Source: an uncultured Saprospiraceae bacterium (GTDB lineage: Bacteria > Bacteroidota > Bacteroidia > Chitinophagales > Saprospiraceae). From it: 46,379 bases of DNA. The translations under genes were made by a program, and so were the position numbers. Location of the stretch: assembly GCA_938022165.1 (NCBI GenBank), contig CALIEI010000014.1, forward strand, positions 1-46,379. The letters run 5' to 3'. The number at the start of each line of letters is the position of its first letter. Position 1 is the stretch's first letter. Positions 16,065 to 23,466 of this stretch are shown in pieces. The notes beneath the pieces are model-generated. The model was not told the origin of the DNA. It saw only the letters and a list, made by a program, of their open reading frames with translations, and did no database searches.

Positions 16065-16658
16065 ATGAGTTTTATTAAGTCTAAAGGTTTTAAGTATATA
16101 AAAAACTTAGTAATCGGTCTTGGTGCGGCAGTAGTATTGGTCGGTGCCTTAGCTAAATTATTATCTCACCCATTAGCTGATCTTATGTTAACAGTAGGAC
16201 TACTTACTGAAGCAGGTATCTTTGCATTTTTGGGAATTATCGGACCAGATCCAGATTATTACTGGAATAAACTATATCCAGGATTGGATAACTATAATGC
16301 TAAAATTCAGCCTTTAGCTGCTGGACCAGCAGCTGCAGAAGATCTTCCAGGTCTTAATGGACAAGTTGTTGAGCAACAATTGGGCGGAATGCTAACAGAA
16401 CTACAAGGAATGTCTTCAAGCTTAGGATCTCTTAAAGCACTTCAAGAAGTTGATTTTAGTAGCACTGGTGATCAAATCAAAACAATGGGTAATTTTTACT
16501 CACGAATGAATGAAGCAATGGCAAATATTAGTGATTCATTAGAAGACACTAAAAATTATAAAGATCAATTGACTGCATTGAATCAAAATTTAGGTTCATT
16601 AAACTCAGTTTACGGAAATATCCTTTCTGCAATGGGTAACATTAGAAGAGAAGCGTAA
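16065..16658 (+). CDS. gldL: GldL/PorL, inner-membrane motor protein of T9SS
   Basis: A 197-residue protein with two N-terminal membrane helices (about 14-32 and 38-60), then a cytoplasmic helical tail. GldL forms the pentameric stator around the GldM dimer and converts proton flow to motion. The glutamate known to be essential in Flavobacterium GldL (E49) sits at exactly residue 49 here (VGLLTEAGIF). The motif GPDPDYYWNKLYPGL follows the second helix as in other family members. It is separated from gldM by 35 nt and from gldK by 214 bp containing hairpins. Confidence 0.95.
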   Translation: MSFIKSKGFKYIKNLVIGLGAAVVLVGALAKLLSHPLADLMLTVGLLTEAGIFAFLGIIGPDPDYYWNKLYPGLDNYNAKIQPLAAGPAAAEDLPGLNGQVVEQQLGGMLTELQGMSSSLGSLKALQEVDFSSTGDQIKTMGNFYSRMNEAMANISDSLEDTKNYKDQLTALNQNLGSLNSVYGNILSAMGNIRREA

Positions 16659-16693
16659 TCATTTTTTCGGAACAAATCAAAAATTAAAATAAT

Positions 16694-18352
16694 ATGTCAA
16701 TTCCAAAGGAACCGCGTCAACTGATGATCAACCTTATGTACTTGGTACTTACGGCGCTATTGGCTTTGAATGTTTCTGCTGAGGTAATGAATGCTTTTTT
16801 TGACCTTGATAAGTCATTGAAAGTATCTAATAAACTTACATCTGATGGTGTAAAATCAACCAAAGCGGGTATTCAGCCTTTATTAGATAAAAAACCAAAA
16901 TTAAAAGAACCTCTTAATGCAGGTATAGATGCAATCAATGAAGAAGTTGAATCATTTGTCTCTTATATTGATGAGGTATATGTGAAGCTTGTTGATGGTA
17001 GTGGTGATAATAACGGAGTCATCGATGAAGGAGACTTCGTCAAAGGTGATATGGCCGCTGGTAAACCATTAGGTAAGAAAAACAAAGATATTACTACTAG
17101 ACTCCTTGTTTTAGGAGAGAATGGTGAAGAACCATACGGACCTCAGATAGAAGCTAAAGTAGCTGAATTGAAAGATAAGCTGATTGAAATCTACTCTAAT
17201 ACTATCCGTAATAAGGATGTAATGACGGAAGGTAAGTTAAAGAAAGAAGAAGTAGAAGAGAGAATCAATGCTATCATCGCTAGTATTCCTCTTCAAGTAG
17301 AATCTGCAGAAGATATTCTTGCTAAATCTAAGGATGGTAAGCAGAAGACTTGGTCTGAGTATAAGTTTAAGCAAATGCCATTGGCTGCAGTAATGCCTTC
17401 ATTGACAAAGCTTCAAACTGATGCTAGAAATGCTCAAGGTACTATGGTTAATAAGCTTGCTGAGCTTGTTGGTGGTAGAGAACTTAAGTTAAATAAATTC
17501 TTTCCAGTAATGAATGCCAAGAAAGGGTATGTAATTAAGGGCGAAAAATTTGAGGCTGAAGTAGCCATCGGAGCTTTCTCAAGTGAATTTGCTAAGACGT
17601 CTACAATTTCTGTAAACGGACAAAAAATCAAATTAAACGCAGAAGGTAAAGGAACTTTTACTGAAACTACTTCATCAACTGGTAAGAAAAAGTTGAAACT
17701 TGTAGCTAACGTTGTAAACCCACTTTCTGGTGAAAAAATGTCTGGTAATTCAGAATTCGAATATGAAGTAGGTGTAAGATCTGCCTCTGTTTCTGCTGAT
17801 AAAATGAATGTATTTTATATTGGTGTTGATAATCCAGTTTCTGTTTCTGTTGCAGGTGCTCCATCTAATTCAGTAAAAGCGACTTGTTCAGGTTGTAACA
17901 TGAATGGGTCAGGCGGAAAGTTCACAGTAACTGCTTCTAAGCCGGGTGATGCTACTATCAACGTAACAGCTCAAGGTTTCCCAAGTACTCCATTTAAGTT
18001 TAGAGTAAAAAGAATTCCAAATCCAGTTCCAGTATTGGGTGCAGGACCAAACAAGAATGGTGGTCTTATGGGTAATGGTGAATTCAAGGCTCAAGGCGGA
18101 CTTGCTGCTATCTTAGAAGGTTTTGACTTCGATGCTAAGTGTAAAATTCAAGGTTATGAGCTTACAAGAGTAGCAAAGCGTCAAGATCCAGTTTCTTCAG
18201 TTAACCCTGGAGCTAGATATGGAAGTGATGCAAAGCGTCTTGTGAATGCAGCTAAGCCAGGTGATACATATTACTTCGATAAGGTAAAAGCAAGATGCCC
18301 AGGTGACACTGCTGGTAGAAAGCTTCCTTCGATCGTATTTAAAATTAAATAA
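16694..18352 (+). CDS. gldM: GldM/PorM, periplasm-spanning motor shaft of T9SS
   Basis: A 552-residue protein with one N-terminal membrane helix and a long periplasmic region of stacked domains (D1-D4 in known structures). The opening MSIPKEPRQLMINLMYLVLTALLALNVSAEVMNAF is diagnostic. R8 corresponds to the conserved membrane arginine that pairs with GldL E49. The C-terminal part (PVPVLGAGPNKNGGLMGNGEFKAQGGLAAILEGFDFDAKC...) is the domain that contacts the GldK/GldN ring. It lies 75 nt upstream of gldN; that gap holds a weak inverted repeat (TACCGTT 18381-18387, AACGGTA 18403-18409). Confidence 0.96.
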   Translation: MSIPKEPRQLMINLMYLVLTALLALNVSAEVMNAFFDLDKSLKVSNKLTSDGVKSTKAGIQPLLDKKPKLKEPLNAGIDAINEEVESFVSYIDEVYVKLVDGSGDNNGVIDEGDFVKGDMAAGKPLGKKNKDITTRLLVLGENGEEPYGPQIEAKVAELKDKLIEIYSNTIRNKDVMTEGKLKKEEVEERINAIIASIPLQVESAEDILAKSKDGKQKTWSEYKFKQMPLAAVMPSLTKLQTDARNAQGTMVNKLAELVGGRELKLNKFFPVMNAKKGYVIKGEKFEAEVAIGAFSSEFAKTSTISVNGQKIKLNAEGKGTFTETTSSTGKKKLKLVANVVNPLSGEKMSGNSEFEYEVGVRSASVSADKMNVFYIGVDNPVSVSVAGAPSNSVKATCSGCNMNGSGGKFTVTASKPGDATINVTAQGFPSTPFKFRVKRIPNPVPVLGAGPNKNGGLMGNGEFKAQGGLAAILEGFDFDAKCKIQGYELTRVAKRQDPVSSVNPGARYGSDAKRLVNAAKPGDTYYFDKVKARCPGDTAGRKLPSIVFKIK

Positions 18353-18427
18353 CTATCTTTATATAAGATATGCTAAGAATTACCGTTTTGGTACTATATA
18401 TGAACGGTATTAGTAAATAATCATATT

Positions 18428-19303
18428 ATGAAAAGTACAGTATTAAAATTTTCTTTGATTCTATTTTCTTTGTTCTTTGCTTTTGGTCAAGCAATAGCAC
18501 AAGATCCAGAAGGAGACTTATTGAGAACTGAATCAAGTGAGCCGGAAGATGATGACAAGCCAATCGACGGGGTTGTTAAAAAAAGATTAGTTGAAGAAAG
18601 AGAGGTTTTAGAATATGAACCAATCAGAGAAGCTGATATCTTTTGGGAGAAGAGAATTTGGAGAGTTATCGATATTCGAGAGAAGATGAATCTTCCTTTT
18701 GCTTATCCGGAAATGCCATTTTTTACCATTATTATGGATGCGGCAGTAAATGGTGAGATCGATACTTATAGTACTGAAGATGATAAATTTACTTATAAGT
18801 TAGAACCGGATGAGGTTGCATCAATGGGTGCTTCCGTTGATACGGTTATTACTTTCGATCCAGAAACGTATGAGGAGAATATTCAAGTAGTTAGAAACGA
18901 TTTGAATCCTGAAGATGTAAAAAGATATCGTCTTAAGGAGATTTGGTTTTTTGATGAAGAGTCTTCTACTATGCAGGTTCGTCTCTTAGGTATTGCTCCC
19001 TTGAAAGATGTTAACGATGATAACGGTAACTTCAGATATGAGCAGCCAATGTTTTGGGTTTATTATCCAAACATAAGAGAACTCTTAGCTAGACATAATG
19101 TCTTTAACCCTGGCAACGATGCTTCCAATATTACTTGGGAGGATTTGTTAGAAAGGAGATATTTCTCAAGTTATATAATGAAAGAATCCAACGTTTATGA
19201 CAGAAGATTGCAAGATTATTTATCTGGTGTCGATCTACTATTAGAAGCCGATAAGATCAAAAATGAGTTGTTCAACTTTGAACAAGATCTTTGGTCATAT
19301 TAA
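18428..19303 (+). CDS. gldN: GldN/PorN, periplasmic ring protein of T9SS
   Basis: A 291-residue exported protein (signal peptide MKSTVLKFSLILFSLFFAFGQAIAQ) that joins GldK in the periplasmic ring. Family features include the segment READIFWEKRIWRVIDIREKMNLPFAYPE, LKEIWFFDEESSTMQVRLLGIAPL, MFWVYYPNIRELLARHNVFN and the C-terminal WEDLLERRYFSSYIMKESNVYDRRL. It is the last gene of the gldKLMN cluster and is followed after ~18 nt by a strong terminator. Confidence 0.95.
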   Translation: MKSTVLKFSLILFSLFFAFGQAIAQDPEGDLLRTESSEPEDDDKPIDGVVKKRLVEEREVLEYEPIREADIFWEKRIWRVIDIREKMNLPFAYPEMPFFTIIMDAAVNGEIDTYSTEDDKFTYKLEPDEVASMGASVDTVITFDPETYEENIQVVRNDLNPEDVKRYRLKEIWFFDEESSTMQVRLLGIAPLKDVNDDNGNFRYEQPMFWVYYPNIRELLARHNVFNPGNDASNITWEDLLERRYFSSYIMKESNVYDRRLQDYLSGVDLLLEADKIKNELFNFEQDLWSY

Positions 19304-19320
19304 GATTTTAAAATCTAATA

Positions 19321-19356
19321 AAAAGGCTTAGCTCATTTGGGCTAAGCCTTTTTTTT
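19321..19356 (+). terminator. Bidirectional terminator between gldN and the helicase gene
   Basis: AAAAGGCTTAGC (19321-19332) and GCTAAGCCTTTT (19341-19352) form a perfect 12-bp stem followed by a run of T. The A run on the left makes it work for the convergent helicase gene as well. Confidence 0.85.
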
Positions 19357-19358
19357 GC

Positions 19359-21263
19359 TTATTGCATAAATTCCCAAGCAGTTCTGTATGCACCTTCCTT
19401 TTCAGTGTATTCAATAAATTGCTGATAGAATGGATCGTTGCCAATAGTTGCGCTATCTCCAATCACGATAAGTTTTTTTCGAGCTCTTGTCATAGCTACA
19501 TTCATACGTCGGTAATCACTCAAGAAGCCTATTTCTCCTTTACTATTAGATCTTACTAATAGAATGTATATGATGTCTCTTTCTTGACCTTGAAAGGAAT
19601 CGATGGTATCAATATCAATGTTCGCTAATCCGAGCAGTCTTGTATCTTCCTCAAGAGTTCTTCTTAATAATCTGGTCTGCTCTTTATAAGGGCTTACTAT
19701 TCCTACACTTAAACTATTAAAGTCTGGTACAGCCTCAATCATTTGATAGATATGCTCAAGAAAAATATCTACTTCTCCTTGATTAAGTCTACTCAAAGTG
19801 TCGGGGTCAAGGGTTTCTTCAAATCCCGTTCCGGCAGTATCAATATATTCAATAATCGAATCGTCTGATTTTATGGAATGTGCAATATTACTCTCGTGTG
19901 CTTTTAACTTTCCTTCATAAAAGTACTGATTAGAGAATTCCATTATGACTTTATTCATCCTATACTGAGTATCCAAAAGATGAACATTCTTGTTGGCAAG
20001 AATGCATTTTTCTATTAGCGTTTGCCCTAAACCTCCCTTTTTTGCTTTAAATGACTTCACTGTAGGCGATAATTGGAATGGGTCACCTGCAAGGATTACC
20101 TTTTTGGATTTGATTATTGGAATCCAATTAGCGGGCTCTAGTGCTTGGGTAGCTTCATCTATAAATACAGTTTCAAATCTATAGTCTTGTAACATCTTTC
20201 TATTACTTCCTACTAGTGTAGCTGTAATTACATCTGAGGATAAAACGATTTGTTCTGTCAGCCGTTCTTCAAGCTGGTTCGCCCATTCGGATAGCTGCTT
20301 AGCCTGCAAGCGTAGTTCTTTTCTTTCGTTTCTTTCGGCTTGCCCAAAGCTTCTTTTAAATCTACCCGCTTTTTTGCGGTAATCTGCAGCCTCGATTCTC
20401 ACTTTTTTTATTCTACTACTCTCAGGATCTGTTGCAATCTTGGCCTCGATAGTATGCTGGATGATACCTTCATCGATCCTAGAGATGTTCCCAACTCTCA
20501 AAACATTAAGTTGTTGCTCAGCTATTTTTTCGGTAAGTAGATCTACAGCTGCATTACTCGGAGCACAAACTAATATGGGTTTTTCCTTTTTTGAAAGTGC
20601 TTTTATGGCTGCAACTAGAGTAGTTGTTTTTCCTGTTCCTGGAGGGCCGTGTACTACAGTTAAGTCATAACTGTTTAGAATAGCATTGACCGCTTTGTTT
20701 TGAGAAGGGTTTAAATTTTCATTTTGATAGTGTTCCTTTTCTACAGCATAGATGGGTTCGTTTTTGCCAAGAATAATTTCTCTTAGTTCTGCTAGTCGAT
20801 CTGTTTTAGCAAAGGTAACTTGCTCTAGTGCCTTTTCCATCTCTAGATAAGTAGACTCATCGAAAAGAAGTTCAACACCAATCAACCCACTAGATATGTA
20901 TGCAGGCAGATCTGTACTATTCAGAATGATCTTCATCTTATGCTTGTCGACATAATGTATGACACCACTTTGTTCGCTGTGTTTAACGTTTGCATCATTG
21001 CAAAATAAGTTGACAATTTTGCCAGATCTGAATTGATTCTTATACTGTTTATATTTTTGAAAATGAACAATGACGAAGGCACGATTACCATAGGTATATC
21101 CACTTTTGTCTACATGGATAGGATACCAACAATATCCATTCTTTTTCTTTTCCTCTAATGATAGTGCTTGAACTTTTGCTCTATACTGTGTAAAGTCCTC
21201 TTCTTTTTCTATTTGAAGAAGTTGGGATAAGTTTTTAAGCTGATTCCTTACAGATTCGGACAT
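19359..21263 (-). CDS. SF1 AAA-domain helicase, IGHMBP2/SMUBP-2-like
   Basis: A 634-residue superfamily 1B/Upf1-like helicase. After an N-terminal OB-type region it carries Walker A GPPGTGKTT (206-214), the Q-motif-like LNPSQNKAV just before it, DEATQALEP (Walker B), AGDPFQLSPTV (motif III), LDTQYRMN (motif IV region), DIDTIDSFQGQERDIIYILLVRSN (motif V) and RRMNVAMTRARKKLIVIGD (motif VI). Bacterial members are poorly characterised and probably unwind DNA or RNA 5'-3'. The start (MSESVRNQLKNLSQLL) lies 31 bp from the divergent ABC transporter gene. Confidence 0.9.
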   Translation of the reverse strand: MSESVRNQLKNLSQLLQIEKEEDFTQYRAKVQALSLEEKKKNGYCWYPIHVDKSGYTYGNRAFVIVHFQKYKQYKNQFRSGKIVNLFCNDANVKHSEQSGVIHYVDKHKMKIILNSTDLPAYISSGLIGVELLFDESTYLEMEKALEQVTFAKTDRLAELREIILGKNEPIYAVEKEHYQNENLNPSQNKAVNAILNSYDLTVVHGPPGTGKTTTLVAAIKALSKKEKPILVCAPSNAAVDLLTEKIAEQQLNVLRVGNISRIDEGIIQHTIEAKIATDPESSRIKKVRIEAADYRKKAGRFKRSFGQAERNERKELRLQAKQLSEWANQLEERLTEQIVLSSDVITATLVGSNRKMLQDYRFETVFIDEATQALEPANWIPIIKSKKVILAGDPFQLSPTVKSFKAKKGGLGQTLIEKCILANKNVHLLDTQYRMNKVIMEFSNQYFYEGKLKAHESNIAHSIKSDDSIIEYIDTAGTGFEETLDPDTLSRLNQGEVDIFLEHIYQMIEAVPDFNSLSVGIVSPYKEQTRLLRRTLEEDTRLLGLANIDIDTIDSFQGQERDIIYILLVRSNSKGEIGFLSDYRRMNVAMTRARKKLIVIGDSATIGNDPFYQQFIEYTEKEGAYRTAWEFMQ

Positions 21264-21294
21264 TTATTTTGTTTATTTAGGAAACGAAGATAGT

Positions 21295-23112
21295 ATGATA
21301 TCAAAGAAAGAAAAATCTTCTTTCAAAGACCAATTTGCAGCATTAAAAAATCTTGGACCATTTTTTCGAATGGTTTGGGAGACGGATAGAGCTATGACTA
21401 CTGCAAATGTAGTACTGAGGATAATCAAATCAATAATACCCTTGGCCATGTTGTATGTGGGTAAGGAGATTGTCGATGAGGTCATCCATCTGATCAACGT
21501 TGGTAGTGACGATAAGAGTGTTATCTGGTTTTGGTTAAGTTTGGAGCTAGGTCTTGCAGTTTTCTCTGAAATCATGAATCGTGCAATAACGCTCATAGAT
21601 TCATTGTTGGGTGATTTGTTCTCGAATAAAAGCTCTGAGCAATTGATAAGGCATGCTGCACAATTAGATTTATATAGATTTGAAGATGCAGAATTTTATG
21701 ATAAACTAGCCTTAGCGCGAAGGCAAACAACTGGCCGCACTATACTGCTTTCTCAAGTACTTACTCAGTTGCAAGAAATGGTAACTGTTATCAGTTTGGG
21801 TGCTGGTTTGGTGTATTTCAATTATTGGTTGATTATTATCTTAATTATTGCTGTAGTGCCTTCATTTTTGGGAGAGACGCACTTCAATCAACGCACATAT
21901 TCTCTTACGCGTAGTTGGACGCCTGAGCGTCGAGAGCTTGATTATTTGAGATATATTGGTGCTAGTGATGAGACGGCTAAGGAGATCAAGATTTTTGGAT
22001 TGTCTCATTTTATTGTGGATCGATTCAAGATGATAGCAGATAAATACTATCACGCTAATCGAATCATTGCTACTCGAAGAGCTATCTGGGGAACACTATT
22101 GTCTGCCATAGGGACTTTGGCTTACTATGGAGCATATGTTTTTATCATTATTCAAACTATAGGTGGATTACTTACGGTAGGTACTTTGACATTTTTGGCA
22201 GGCTCATTTAATCGTATGCGAACAATGTTGCAAATGATTATGAACAGATTTTCAAAGATTACGCAAGAATCTCTTTACTTAAAAGATTTTTTCGAATTTT
22301 TAGATCTAAAACCTCAAATACAAACACCATTAGATTTTATTCCATTTCCAAAAAAAATAAAACAAGGTTTTGTTTTTGATAATGTGAGTTTTAAATATCC
22401 TAATTCTGAAAAGTATGCTATCAAAGATCTAAGCTTCCATCTCAAACCAAACGAAAAGTTGGCATTGGTGGGAGAAAATGGTGCGGGTAAGACAACTTTG
22501 GTAAAGCTTTTGGCCAGATTGTATGAACCTACTTCAGGATCAATTATGCTAGATGGCGAACCATTGCAGAAATACAGTTTGCTTGAATTGAGAGATAATA
22601 TAGGCGTTATATTTCAAGATTACATACGCTTTCAAATGAAAGCCTCAGAAAATATTGCAATAGGTAATATTGAAAAATTGAATGAATTACCTACAATAAA
22701 ATCTGCTGCGACAAAAAGCTTAGCTGACTCCGTTGTTAATGATCTACCGGATGAGTACGAACAAATGTTGGGGAAACGATTTGCCAAAGGAGTAGAACTG
22801 TCTGGAGGGCAATGGCAAAAGGTAGCACTCGCGAGAGCTTATATGCGAGATGCCCAATTACTTATTTTGGATGAGCCAACGTCTGCATTAGATGCACGCG
22901 CTGAACATGAAGTCTTTCTGCGTTTTGCAGAGCTCATAGAGGGCAAGGCTGCTGTTTTGATCTCCCATAGATTTTCAACGGTGCGTATGGCTGATAGAAT
23001 ATTATTCTTGGAAAATGGGCAACTTTTAGAACTAGGCTCTCATGAACAACTATTGGCTAAGGAAGGTAAGTATGCAGAGTTGTTTAAGCTGCAAGCCCAA
23101 GGATATCAGTAA
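21295..23112 (+). CDS. ABC exporter, fused membrane and ATPase domains
   Basis: A 605-residue half-transporter of the exporter type: six membrane helices in roughly the first 320 residues, then a nucleotide-binding domain with Walker A GENGAGKTT (near 393), signature LSGGQWQK (near 502), Walker B LLILDEPTSALD (near 522) and the H-loop LISHRFSTV. It should act as a dimer in the inner membrane exporting a lipid, peptide or drug. The substrate cannot be read from the sequence. No peptidase C39 domain is present and no modification genes surround it. It is divergent from the helicase gene. Confidence 0.9.
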   Translation: MISKKEKSSFKDQFAALKNLGPFFRMVWETDRAMTTANVVLRIIKSIIPLAMLYVGKEIVDEVIHLINVGSDDKSVIWFWLSLELGLAVFSEIMNRAITLIDSLLGDLFSNKSSEQLIRHAAQLDLYRFEDAEFYDKLALARRQTTGRTILLSQVLTQLQEMVTVISLGAGLVYFNYWLIIILIIAVVPSFLGETHFNQRTYSLTRSWTPERRELDYLRYIGASDETAKEIKIFGLSHFIVDRFKMIADKYYHANRIIATRRAIWGTLLSAIGTLAYYGAYVFIIIQTIGGLLTVGTLTFLAGSFNRMRTMLQMIMNRFSKITQESLYLKDFFEFLDLKPQIQTPLDFIPFPKKIKQGFVFDNVSFKYPNSEKYAIKDLSFHLKPNEKLALVGENGAGKTTLVKLLARLYEPTSGSIMLDGEPLQKYSLLELRDNIGVIFQDYIRFQMKASENIAIGNIEKLNELPTIKSAATKSLADSVVNDLPDEYEQMLGKRFAKGVELSGGQWQKVALARAYMRDAQLLILDEPTSALDARAEHEVFLRFAELIEGKAAVLISHRFSTVRMADRILFLENGQLLELGSHEQLLAKEGKYAELFKLQAQGYQ

Positions 23113-23160
23113 TCAAATATGTGATTTTCCTTTTTTGACAATTTCCTGATAATTGAAGTT

Positions 23161-23330
23161 ATGGATTAAGCTTCGCGACGCACCGAAGGTGAAAAGCCCG
23201 ATAAGCCGGAGGCGCGTAGAGACAAGCGGTGGTAGTGTTATATCCCGAATTTTCCTCGGGATGTAGTAACGGACGACGCGGTCCCACCTTGAGTAAAGTG
23301 AAACGGAACGAGGAGGTTGGGATGGCCCAA
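23161..23330 (+). repeat. Structured intergenic element E3 (E family)
   Basis: A GC-rich island between the ABC exporter and gcvP. ATCCCGA (23242-23248) and TCGGGAT (23256-23262) form a hairpin. The 3' stem TCCCACCT / AGGTTGGGA is framed by GGACGACGCGGTC (23271-23283) and GGGATGGCCCA (23319-23329), the same frame as in E1 and E2. A spurious 89-codon antisense frame crosses it. Compared with E1 and E2 the 5' half is more diverged and lacks TACTAGGACTA. Confidence 0.55.
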
Positions 23331-23440
23331 AAACAGTAAAAATATGAGGCAAATTTAAGCTAGTTTCTACTAATTCAAACATTGACGAATTTTATCAAAA
23401 CAAGTCTTACGAAAGCTATGTTATATGCGCAGCAAAGCAT

Positions 23441-23448
23441 TATTTTTG
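23441..23448 (+). promoter_or_regulatory. -7 box TATTTTTG of gcvP
   Basis: An exact TAnnTTTG match 18 nt before the ATG at 23467. It lies inside the longest possible reading frame, which supports the shorter start. No -33 TTG is evident. Confidence 0.4.
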
Positions 23449-23466
23449 AGCAAATATTTATCTGAG

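Noticed and set aside
23113-23382. 89-codon minus-strand frame in the gap before gcvP
   Set aside because: It runs through structured element E3. Its arginine/serine-rich sequence comes from the GC-rich stems and matches no family I know.
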